Source: Flavobacterium ustbae (GTDB lineage Bacteria > Bacteroidota > Bacteroidia > Flavobacteriales > Flavobacteriaceae). From it: 64,000 nt of DNA. Positions 57,126 through 64,000 of this stretch are shown in pieces. The stretch is taken from NCBI RefSeq assembly GCF_003946915.1, contig NZ_RPOC01000007.1:124001-188000 (forward strand), given 5' to 3'. The notes under the pieces were generated by a model. The model searched no databases, was not told where the DNA came from, and was given only the letters and a program-made list of their open reading frames with translations. Numbering within the stretch: position 1 is the stretch's first letter; each line of letters opens with the position of its first letter. Position numbers and translations under genes: made by a program.

Positions 57126-58348
57126 TGGAAAAAATTAGAATCGCCGTTCGAAAATTCGATCCTTTCGAAAGTACACTTCAAAAGCTTTGGGATGCGTTTT
57201 GTCTTCAAAATAATATTCAAATTGAAGCCGAAATGATTCCGATGGAATTGCATGAATTATACGAAACAACCATTTCAAAAAAAGGTTTAAAAGAAGGAAA
57301 ATGGGATATTGCACATCTTAATACCGATTGGATTTTTGATGCCGTACACGAAAAAGCGGTTCTAGATTTATATTCGTTTATTTCCCAAAATCCGCCTGAA
57401 AATTATCCGTACGGCTGGCACAAATCGCTTTTGCATTTGCAGAAAATCGATAATGGAACGTACGGACTTCCATTTCATGATGGTCCAGAATGTTTGATTT
57501 ACAGAAAGGATTTGTTTGAAAACGAAACCGAAAAAGCGAATTTCAAAAAGCAATTTGGCTACGAACTTTCAACGCCAAAAACTTGGCAGGAATTTCAAGA
57601 AATTGCAACTTTCTTTAATCGACCAGAAGAAAATCTTTACGGCTGCATTTTTGCCAATTATCCAGACGGACATAACATGGTTTTCGATTTCTGCCTGCAA
57701 TTATGGACACGCGGAGGCTCTTTAATTAATAATAAAAACCAGATTTCTATTAATAGTCAAGCGGCAATAGAAGCTTTAGATTTTTACCGAGAAATAGTTA
57801 ATAATAAAAACGCTGTCCACCCGAAATCAAAAGAATTTGGTTCGGTTGAAGCAGGTTTGGCTTTCGCCGAAGGACAAGCAGCAATGGCAATTAACTGGTT
57901 TGGATTTGCTTCTATGGCCGAAGTGATCGAAGAATCGAAAGTAAAAGGAAAAATCGATATAACTTCTCTTCCATCAGATCCTGATCATAAAACAGCTTCC
58001 CTAAATGTATATTGGTTATATACTATTGGTACAGGAAGCAAGCACAAAAAACTAGCTTACAATTTTTTACGATTTGCCACAACCGCTGAAAGTGATAAAT
58101 TATTGACTACCGAAGGCGGAATTGGCTGTAGAAAATCAACTTGGAAAGATGAAGAAATTAATGCTTTAATTCCTTTTTATCATAAACTAGAGATGCTACA
58201 CGAAAATGCTCTAACATTGCCACAAACACCTATTTGGCCAAAAGTGTGTGAATTTATAGATCACATGGTTTTAAAGGCAATTAAAAGCGATATTCCGTCG
58301 GCACAATTATTAGAAGAAACACAAATCAATATTCAAAAAATAGAATAA
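57125..58348 (+). CDS. Cytoplasmic homologue of ABC-type solute-binding proteins (B)
   Basis: Protein of 407 residues of the family 1 solute-binding fold: LQKLWDAFCLQNNIQIEAEMIP, KWDIAHLNTDWIFDAV, GTYGLPFHDGPECLIYRKDLFE, LSTPKTWQEFQEIATFF, and FAEGQAAMAINWFGFASM with the SLNVYWLYTIGTGSKHKKLAYNFLRFAT hinge region. It begins MEKIRIAVRKFDPFES without any hydrophobic leader, and the start is fixed by its 1-base overlap with the preceding stop. It is a distant paralogue of protein A. A binding cleft facing the cytoplasm, next to CoA-transferases, suggests a substrate-holding, sensing or enzymatic job. Confidence 0.85.
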   Translation: MEKIRIAVRKFDPFESTLQKLWDAFCLQNNIQIEAEMIPMELHELYETTISKKGLKEGKWDIAHLNTDWIFDAVHEKAVLDLYSFISQNPPENYPYGWHKSLLHLQKIDNGTYGLPFHDGPECLIYRKDLFENETEKANFKKQFGYELSTPKTWQEFQEIATFFNRPEENLYGCIFANYPDGHNMVFDFCLQLWTRGGSLINNKNQISINSQAAIEALDFYREIVNNKNAVHPKSKEFGSVEAGLAFAEGQAAMAINWFGFASMAEVIEESKVKGKIDITSLPSDPDHKTASLNVYWLYTIGTGSKHKKLAYNFLRFATTAESDKLLTTEGGIGCRKSTWKDEEINALIPFYHKLEMLHENALTLPQTPIWPKVCEFIDHMVLKAIKSDIPSAQLLEETQINIQKIE

Positions 58349-58349
58349 T

Positions 58350-59423
58350 ATGAATATTCCCTATAAACCTTTATTGCCTGAAACAGAACAGCCTATTATC
58401 ATTATAGGAGCGAGTGGTATTGTAAAAGATGCGCATCTTCCGGCTTATGAAATGGCTGGTTTTAAAGTTTTTGGTATTACCAACAGAACAATTTCTAAAG
58501 CTTACGATTTGCAGAAACAATTCAAAATTGATCATGTTTTTGAAAATGTTGCCGAAGCGGTTAAAAACGCGCCTTCAAACGCTGTTTACGATATTACAGT
58601 TTTACCCGATCAATATATCGAAATTCTGGAACAATTGCCTGATGGAGCCGCGGTTCTGATTCAGAAGCCAATGGGAAATGACTTAGCGCAGGCACGCGAA
58701 ATTGTGGAAGTATGCGAAAGAAAAAATCTAGTTGCTGCGATTAACTTTCAGCTTCGTTTTTCGTCATTCGTAAGCGCTGCAAGATATTTAATTAACGAAG
58801 GAATTATTGGCGAACTTTATGATTTCGAATTTAAAGTTACGGTAAACACACCTTGGGAATTATTCCCTTTAATAAAAGAACATCCAAGATTGGAAATCCT
58901 TTTTCACTCTGTGCATTATATCGACTGTATTCGTTCTTTCTTAGGAAATCCGAAAGGTGTTTACGCCAAAACGGCTAAACATCCGCTGAAAAAATTATCC
59001 TCAAGCCGATCAACTATAATCTTGGATTATGGCGAAGACAAACATGTTGTAATCAATACCAATCATGATCATCATTTTGGTCCGAAACACGAAGAAAGTT
59101 ACATTAAATGGGAAGGAACAAAAGGTGCCATTAAAGCCAAAATGGGCTTATTGATGAACTATCCTGATGGTTTGCCTGACGTTTTTGAATACGCGCTTCC
59201 GAAAAAAGATAACGAAAATGAATACGAATGGACTGAAGTTAAACTGGAAGGTTCGTGGTTCCCTGAAGCTTTCATAGGTGCAATGTCCAATCTAATGCGC
59301 TATAAGGAAGGTTCTGATGAAAAACTATCTGCTAGCGTTCAGGATGTTTTAGGTACAATGAAGGTTGTCGAAGCTTGTTATATCAGCAGTAAAAACGGCG
59401 GGATTTCTTTTGATGAAGTGTAA
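58350..59423 (+). CDS. Gfo/Idh/MocA family oxidoreductase (second)
   Basis: Cytoplasmic protein of 357 residues. Rossmann start IIIIGASGIVKDAHLPAYEMAGFKVFGI (17-44). The EKP motif is IQKPMGNDL, keeping Lys and Pro but with Gln for Glu. C-terminal domain: INFQLRFSSFVSAARYL, FHSVHYIDCIRSFLGNPKGV (candidate catalytic His). Only 1 bp separates it from solute-binding-like gene B, so it belongs to the operon. It probably oxidises or reduces a hydroxyl of the sugar-derived substrate with NAD(P); the substrate is not known. Confidence 0.88.
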   Translation: MNIPYKPLLPETEQPIIIIGASGIVKDAHLPAYEMAGFKVFGITNRTISKAYDLQKQFKIDHVFENVAEAVKNAPSNAVYDITVLPDQYIEILEQLPDGAAVLIQKPMGNDLAQAREIVEVCERKNLVAAINFQLRFSSFVSAARYLINEGIIGELYDFEFKVTVNTPWELFPLIKEHPRLEILFHSVHYIDCIRSFLGNPKGVYAKTAKHPLKKLSSSRSTIILDYGEDKHVVINTNHDHHFGPKHEESYIKWEGTKGAIKAKMGLLMNYPDGLPDVFEYALPKKDNENEYEWTEVKLEGSWFPEAFIGAMSNLMRYKEGSDEKLSASVQDVLGTMKVVEACYISSKNGGISFDEV

Positions 59424-59441
59424 TTAAAACACTATATTTCG

Positions 59442-59762
59442 AAACCATATAAGTTATATAAGATAATTTAAGCTGGATGCTTTTTTAAGCTCATAAAAGT
59501 TTTAGACAAAGCAGATTAAATGAACTTATATAGTGAAAACAAAAATTAAACCATATAAGTTATATAAGATAATTTAAGCTGGATGCTTTTTTAAGCTCAT
59601 AAAAGTTTTAGACAAAGCAGATTAAATGAACTTATATGGTAAAAACAAAAATTTAAACCATATAAGTTATGCAAGGCAATTAAAGTTTTGCAGCCTTATA
59701 TTTAGCTTTCGAATGCTTTGGGCAATCTGAGATTAAATGAACTTATATAACTTATATGGTGA
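59442..59762. repeat. Three tandem copies of an about 106-bp palindromic-ended repeat
   Basis: Copies start at 59442, 59548 and about 59654, each opening AAACCATATAAGTTAT and closing near AACTTATAT(A/G)GT. Copies 1 and 2 are almost identical, including AAGCTGGATGCTTTTTTAAG. Copy 3 has diverged in the middle but keeps the full end AACTTATATAACTTATATGG. Same family as 25110-25279. It fills the 360-bp gap before the MaoC gene; no promoter was recognised in it. Confidence 0.9.
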
Positions 59763-59783
59763 AAAACACAAAAAAATAATATT

Positions 59784-60227
59784 ATGTTTTTTAAATCAAT
59801 TTTTTTCGAAGATTATACTATCGACGATAAACGAATAACAATCGGAAGAACCATAACAGAAACTGATTTTGTGGTTCATGCCGGACACACTGGAGATTTC
59901 TTTCCGCACCACATGGACGAAGAATGGTGCAAAACACAGCCATTCGGACAAAGAATTGCACACGGAACAATGGTTTTTAGCATTGGAATTGGTCTTACTG
60001 CTTCTGAAATTAATCCAGAAGCATTTTCAAGAGGTTATGACAAAATGCGTTTCGTAAAGCCTGTTCATATTGGTGACACTATTCATTCTGAAATTACAAT
60101 CTCTGAAAAAGGAGATGCTAAAAAACCTGAAATGGGCGCTGTAACCGAACATGTTGAAATTATCAATCAGCGTGGCGAGGTTGTGCTTGTATGTGATCAT
60201 CTTCTGTTTGTGAATAGAAGGGGCTAA
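59784..60227 (+). CDS. MaoC-type hot-dog hydratase/dehydratase
   Basis: Single hot-dog domain of 147 residues. The active-site motif [12 protein letters not shown] places Asp38 and His43 with the D-x4-H spacing of (R)-specific enoyl-CoA hydratases and MaoC dehydratases, followed by [17 protein letters not shown], the usual continuation. Members add or remove water at the 2,3-position of acyl-CoA thioesters. Next to two CoA-transferases this gives a CoA-thioester route: activation by transferase, then (de)hydration. The gap to the upstream gene is filled by repeats, so co-transcription is probable but not certain. Confidence 0.9.
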   Translation: MFFKSIFFEDYTIDDKRITIGRTITETDFVVHAGHTGDFFPHHMDEEWCKTQPFGQRIAHGTMVFSIGIGLTASEINPEAFSRGYDKMRFVKPVHIGDTIHSEITISEKGDAKKPEMGAVTEHVEIINQRGEVVLVCDHLLFVNRRG

Positions 60228-60230
60228 GAT

Positions 60231-60347
60231 GCTAAGCTTCTGAGATGCTAAGTTTTTTTTTTAGCTTCTTTAAAATAATCTCGCAAAGGCGCAGAGTCGC
60301 AAAGAAATTAAAAAACTTTGTGTCTTAGTGCCTTTGTGGCAAAAAAC
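60231..60347. repeat. Repeat words before the FucP-like gene
   Basis: 'gctaagatgctaagcttctgagatgctaag' (60224-60252) is a short direct repeat. It is followed by arms of the 'ctcgcaaaggcgcagagtcgc' family (60280-60303) and 'aactttgtgtcttagtgcctttgtggc' (60314-60341), which can pair partly with each other. No promoter recognised. Confidence 0.65.
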
Positions 60348-60376
60348 TCAAAAACAACTTAAAAACTATCAAACGA

Positions 60377-61681
60377 ATGCAAATTACAAACCAAACTGGC
60401 GATCAACACGAAGTGCCAACGGAAGGTGGAAGCGGAAAACAATATCTACTGCCTTTTATTTTAGTTACATGCCTATTTTTTCTGTGGGGAATGGCCCACA
60501 ATCTTGACTCTGTATTGATTCCGCACTTGAAAAAAGCGTGCGAATTAAATAACCGCCAATCTACTCTTATTGATACTTCGGTTTTCTTTGCTTATTTTAT
60601 TATGGCGATTCCAGCCGGAATGCTGATTAAAAGATTTGGTTATAAAAACAGTATTATTACTGGATTATTAGTTTTTGCAATTGGAGCTTTTTTATTCGTT
60701 CCAGCTGCGAATACCAGAACTTACGAATTATTCTTATTTGCTTTATTCGTAATCGGATGCGGATTAACGATTTTAGAAACTAGTGCCAATCCGTATGCGG
60801 CGATTCTTGGACCACCTGAATCTTCTTCTAAGAGATTGAATTTAGCGGCTTCTTTCAACGGTTTAGCAGCAATGGTTGCTCCTATTGTAGGTTCGTTATT
60901 TATCCTTTCTGGAACTAATCATACGACAGAACAAATGGCAGCAATGCCTGAGGCTGAAAAAGCAGCGTATTTATTAGGTGAAGCGGCTTCTGTAAAAATG
61001 CCATATATTGTTTTAGGAAGTATTTTAGTTTTAGTAGCAATTATATTTTACTTCGTACAATTGCCTTCTATGAAAGCGACTCACACAGAAGCTGAAATTA
61101 AACCTGGATTTTTCTCTGTTTTAAAATTTAGACATTTAAGCTGGGGCGTTGTAGCTCAATTTTTCTATGTGGGCGCACAGGTTTGTATTACGAGTTTCTT
61201 TATCCGTATTGCACAACAAGGCGCAGGATTGGATGAAAAGACTGCTGGATATTATTTGGGCGTTTATGGTTTCTTATTTATGGCAGGGCGTTTTATTGGT
61301 ACTTTCTTTTTACGGTTCGTAAAGGATTATGTATTGCTTTCCATTTATTGTGTAATGTGCGCATTACTTTGCTTAGTAGCCATTTATGGATCTGGAATCG
61401 TAGTGATTTACGCTCTTGGCGGCATCGGATTTTTTATGTCTATTATGTTCCCAACTATTTTCTCTTTGGGAATTAAAGGTTTAAAATCGAATACAGAAAC
61501 GGGTTCTTCTTGGTTAGTAATGTCTATTGTTGGAGGTGCTATTATTCCGTACGGAATGGGAACTTTAATCGATATGAATCATGATGATATTCAATCTGGA
61601 TATATTATTCCACTTGTTTGTTTCTTGATTATTCTTTCGTTTGGTGCTATTGGCCATAAAGTGAAAAACATTGCAGCATAA
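60377..61681 (+). CDS. fucP: FucP-like sugar:proton symporter (MFS)
   Basis: Inner-membrane protein of 434 residues with about 12 transmembrane segments. It matches the L-fucose permease family: FFLWGMAHNLDSVLIPHLKKA, SVFFAYFIMAIPAGMLIKRFGYKNSIITGL, LTILETSANPYAAILGP (Glu corresponding to the proton-linked Glu of FucP) and LNLAASFNGLAAMVAPIVG. The family carries L-fucose, L-galactose, arabinose and other sugars with protons. It closes the metabolic cluster and is followed by a terminator. L-fucose or L-galactose fits the dehydrogenase set, but the CoA-transferase neighbours may imply another sugar. Confidence 0.87.
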   Translation: MQITNQTGDQHEVPTEGGSGKQYLLPFILVTCLFFLWGMAHNLDSVLIPHLKKACELNNRQSTLIDTSVFFAYFIMAIPAGMLIKRFGYKNSIITGLLVFAIGAFLFVPAANTRTYELFLFALFVIGCGLTILETSANPYAAILGPPESSSKRLNLAASFNGLAAMVAPIVGSLFILSGTNHTTEQMAAMPEAEKAAYLLGEAASVKMPYIVLGSILVLVAIIFYFVQLPSMKATHTEAEIKPGFFSVLKFRHLSWGVVAQFFYVGAQVCITSFFIRIAQQGAGLDEKTAGYYLGVYGFLFMAGRFIGTFFLRFVKDYVLLSIYCVMCALLCLVAIYGSGIVVIYALGGIGFFMSIMFPTIFSLGIKGLKSNTETGSSWLVMSIVGGAIIPYGMGTLIDMNHDDIQSGYIIPLVCFLIILSFGAIGHKVKNIAA

Positions 61682-61691
61682 CTTACAAATG

Positions 61692-61797
61692 AACTTTGCG
61701 ACTTAGCGTCTTTGCGAGAAATATCACTTGCAGTAATTAAGTTAAAAAAGCAACTTAAAAAATAAATCTCGCAAAGACGCAAAGTCGCAAAGTTTTT
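61692..61797. repeat. Palindromic repeat, 'gcgacttagcgtctttgcgag' family
   Basis: AACTTTGCGACTTAGCGTCT at 61693 is complementary, with one mismatch, to AGACGCAAAGTCGCAAAGTT ending near 61795. The family is shared with 8661-8740 and 35323-35391. Confidence 0.85.
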
Positions 61798-61822
61798 TAA
61801 TAATACTTCATAAATACCAATC

Positions 61823-61852
61823 GCCTTCAGCTTTATCTGGAGGCTTTTTTTT
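61823..61852 (+). terminator. Rho-independent terminator after the FucP-like gene
   Basis: GCCTTCAG (61823-61830) and CTGGAGGC (61837-61844) form an 8-bp stem with one G-T pair and a 6-nt loop, followed by TTTTTTTT. It ends the plus-strand metabolic operon. Confidence 0.85.
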
Positions 61853-61862
61853 AAGCATATAG

Positions 61863-61903
61863 AAAAGGCTTTAACCAAACTTTGCGTAGTTTGGCTAAAG
61901 CCC
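61863..61903. repeat. Hairpin, 'ggctttagccaaact' family
   Basis: AAAGGCTTTAACCAAACT pairs with AGTTTGGCTAAAGCC. It is a close relative of 42299-42341 and lies between converging genes, so it may serve as a terminator for the efflux operon. The rest of the gap to 62030 shows only 'attcgtgaattcgtggc' words. Confidence 0.75.
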
Positions 61904-62030
61904 AATACATTCTAAATCTTTTACCCCATTTAAAGCTGTGGGCAATTCATCTACATTTTTTCAGCCAAGAATTAGCATAAATTATATCTTCAAAAAAATA
62001 AAAATTCGTGAATTCGTGGCTAAAAAAATA

Positions 62031-63437
62031 TTATTTCCAACCGCCACCTAATGCTCTGTACAAATTAATGACAGCTTGCAGTTTTTGCAGATTATCTGCT
62101 ACTCCGCTTAACTGCGCTGCTAAAAGATTTTGCTGCGATGTTAGTACATCTGTATAATTAGTCGCCGAACTATATTCTAAAAGTTCTTCTGTAAAATCTA
62201 CCGCTTTTTCTAAAGCTGCAATTTGTTTAGCTCTCGAATCTTCTTTTTCAACAGCCATTTGGTACGAATACAAAGCATTTGAAACTTCCTGACCCGCCAC
62301 TAAAAGACTTTGCTGGAAATTATTATAGGCCTGCAATTGTTGTGATTGCGCTGTTGTCAATCTCATTTTATTTAGTCCGTTATTGAATAAAGGCTGTGTC
62401 AATCCACCAATAATCGAATAAAAAATAGAGTGGCTAAAGAAATCGTTTATTTCTAAATTTGAAAATCCTGTACTTGCTGTAAGTGTCAAACTTGGATAGA
62501 AATAAGTTTTAGCTAAATTGGTCGATTCGAAAGCAACTCTAAAGTTAAATTCCGCTTGACGGACATCTGGACGATTATTTAACAATTGAGCCGGCATACC
62601 GATCGCAATTTTTTCTGGAATAATCTGGTCTCCTAAAACGCCTCTATCAATAGGTCCTGGAGCTTGTCCTAACAAAATGTTTAAAGCGTTTTCTGTTTCG
62701 CGTATATTTTGTTTTAAATCTGGAATCAACACTTCAGCGGCATGCTGGTTGGCCTCACTTTGCACTACCGCAGCACCTGTTACAATTGCACCTTCTTTTA
62801 AGGCTTTAATTGTTTCAACGTTTTCAATACGAGTTTTTAAAGTTTGTTCTGTAATTTCTAATTGTTTATCATACGACAAAAGCAGAAAATAATTATTGGC
62901 TATATCAGCAATCAATTGTGTCTGAACCGCTTGCTTTGCCGCGTCTGTTGCTAGGTATGTGGCTAAAGCGGCTCTTTTAGAACTGCTTAATTTTCCCCAA
63001 ACATCAATTTCCCAAGAAGTACTTACACCTAATTTATAAGTCGTTGTTAAGGTATTGATATTGATTCCTGGCGGAAAGTTTAATCCTGCCTGAGATTGCT
63101 TATTGCGTGTAACATTGGCGTCCAATTGCAATGATGGATAATATGCTAATTTACTCTGACGCAAAGAAGCTCTCGACTGAACAATATTTTCAATCGCATT
63201 TTTCAGATTCAGATTTTGATCTAATCCTTTTTGAATTAAGGCATTCAGTTTTGCATCTTTAAAAACTGTGTTCCAAGGCATATCTGCAATTGTTGTAGAA
63301 TCGGCTGCAGACTGATCACGATACAATTGATCGGTTTTTAAAGTAGTGGGACGTTCGTATTTCTTGGTAACAGAGCACGCACTAATTAGTGCGGCTGTCA
63401 GTACCAGTAAAATATATTTATTTGAACTATTCGTCAT
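62031..63437 (-). CDS. TolC-like outer-membrane efflux lipoprotein (NodT/OprM type)
   Basis: Outer-membrane channel of an RND efflux system, 468 residues, with lipobox LISAC (lipidated Cys21). Two outer-membrane-efflux repeats of long coiled-coil helices are present (about 60-255 and 270-465), with LDANVTRNKQSQAG and the conserved NNRPDVRQAEFNFRVAFE. The C-terminus LYRALGGGWK is typical of the family. It lies 18 bp after the RND pump gene on the same strand and is unrelated to the pectin functions. Confidence 0.94.
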   Translation of the reverse strand: MTNSSNKYILLVLTAALISACSVTKKYERPTTLKTDQLYRDQSAADSTTIADMPWNTVFKDAKLNALIQKGLDQNLNLKNAIENIVQSRASLRQSKLAYYPSLQLDANVTRNKQSQAGLNFPPGININTLTTTYKLGVSTSWEIDVWGKLSSSKRAALATYLATDAAKQAVQTQLIADIANNYFLLLSYDKQLEITEQTLKTRIENVETIKALKEGAIVTGAAVVQSEANQHAAEVLIPDLKQNIRETENALNILLGQAPGPIDRGVLGDQIIPEKIAIGMPAQLLNNRPDVRQAEFNFRVAFESTNLAKTYFYPSLTLTASTGFSNLEINDFFSHSIFYSIIGGLTQPLFNNGLNKMRLTTAQSQQLQAYNNFQQSLLVAGQEVSNALYSYQMAVEKEDSRAKQIAALEKAVDFTEELLEYSSATNYTDVLTSQQNLLAAQLSGVADNLQKLQAVINLYRALGGGWK

Positions 63438-63455
63438 TGTTGTTGTAATTAAATT

Positions 63456-64000
63456 TTACTCTTTGTGAGCTTCTATTAAATGAATTTCGTCTTCATCATC
63501 ATCGTCATCGTCGTAACCGTCTTTTGCTGGTCCGCTAACTTTTTCCTGTAAATTCTGGAAAATGATAAACAATACTGGAATTACAAAAACCCCTAAAATT
63601 GTTCCGATTAACATTCCTCCTACGGCTCCCGTACCAATCGATCTGTTACCAACCGCACCTGCGCCCGTAGCAAACATAAGCGGCACTAATCCTAAAATAA
63701 AAGCGAATGAAGTCATCAAAATTGGTCTTAAACGCGCCACAGCTCCATCTAATGCTGCCTGTACAATAGGAAGACCTTTTCTTCTTCTGTCCAAAGCAAA
63801 TTCGACAATCAAAATACCGTTCTTGGCAAGAAGTCCAATAAGCATGATTAAGGAAATCTGCAGATAGATATTACTATTCAATTTGAAAATAATTGAAAAT
63901 AGATACGCTCCAGCCAATCCAAACGGAATTGAAAGTAATACTGCGAATGGTAAAATATAACTTTCGTACTGCGCACTCAACAAGAAGTAGACAAATACAA
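63456..64000 (-). CDS. RND efflux pump inner-membrane subunit (AcrB type), C-terminal part
   Basis: The frame runs off the right edge; the last 180 or so residues are visible. They contain transmembrane segments 9-12 of hydrophobe/amphiphile efflux pumps: YESYILPFAVLLSIPFGLAGAY, LIGLLAKNGILIVEFALDRR, RPILMTSFAFILGLVPLMFATGAGAVGNRSIGTGAVGGM and TILGVFVIPVLFIIFQNL. The C-terminus ends in an unusually acidic tail (DGYDDDDDDEDE). It works with the TolC-like lipoprotein next to it and a periplasmic adaptor that must lie beyond the window. Confidence 0.94.
   Translation of the reverse strand, partial: VFVYFLLSAQYESYILPFAVLLSIPFGLAGAYLFSIIFKLNSNIYLQISLIMLIGLLAKNGILIVEFALDRRRKGLPIVQAALDGAVARLRPILMTSFAFILGLVPLMFATGAGAVGNRSIGTGAVGGMLIGTILGVFVIPVLFIIFQNLQEKVSGPAKDGYDDDDDDEDEIHLIEAHKE

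Noticed and set aside
59442..59762. CRISPR-like direct repeats
   Set aside because: Only three copies of about 106 bp stand directly next to each other with no unique spacers, and single copies occur elsewhere; no cas genes are present.

Overview
The window is AT-rich DNA from a Bacteroidetes, most likely a Flavobacteriaceae such as Flavobacterium. The evidence is a SusC/SusD pair, promoters of the TAnnTTTG type, A-rich start regions without clear Shine-Dalgarno sites, and many signal-peptide-bearing glycoside hydrolases. No rRNA, tRNA, transposase, integrase or CRISPR array was seen.

Positions 1-40 kb, almost all on the minus strand, form a large pectin utilisation locus: GH28, GH140 (apiosidase family), a beta-helix/DUF6298-like protein, three PL1 pectate lyases, DUF3826, SusD, SusC, CE8 pectin methylesterase, GH127, a DUF5703 protein, a sialate-O-acetylesterase-type SGNH esterase, GH106, LacZ-type GH2, two five-bladed-propeller (GH43/GH130-like) proteins and GH78. 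GH140, GH127, GH106, GH78, GH2 and the GH141 further on resemble the enzyme set known for rhamnogalacturonan II (RG-II), while PL1, CE8 and GH28 cut the homogalacturonan backbone.

Positions 40-50 kb hold an AraC/cupin regulator divergent from an Fsr-like MFS transporter, a sodium:solute symporter with a Gfo/Idh/MocA oxidoreductase, a GH141-like beta-helix protein fused at its C-terminus to an L-rhamnose/L-fucose mutarotase-like domain, and a plus-strand GH28.

Positions 50-62 kb are metabolic. A minus-strand set (LgoD-like Zn alcohol dehydrogenase, L-fucose-dehydrogenase-like SDR, L-fuconolactonase-like amidohydrolase) fits oxidative use of L-galactose or L-fucose. Divergent from it is an unusual plus-strand cluster: a solute-binding-protein homologue without signal peptide, two paralogous family III CoA-transferases, a second signal-less solute-binding protein, a Gfo/Idh/MocA oxidoreductase, a MaoC-type hydratase and a FucP-like permease. 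The two divergent promoters carry the same roughly 26-bp element in mirror orientation, so the two sets are probably one regulon. I do not recognise a described pathway with this composition; it is the best candidate for something new.

Three promoters (SusC, GH78, GH141) share a direct repeat of RCAGGA-type boxes spaced 10 bp, each exactly 20 bp from a TAnnTTTG-like element, which suggests one activator for the pectin genes. Nearly every intergenic gap holds long imperfect palindromes from about ten sequence families. The right edge (62-64 kb) is an unrelated RND efflux system: a TolC-like lipoprotein and the C-terminus of the inner-membrane pump.
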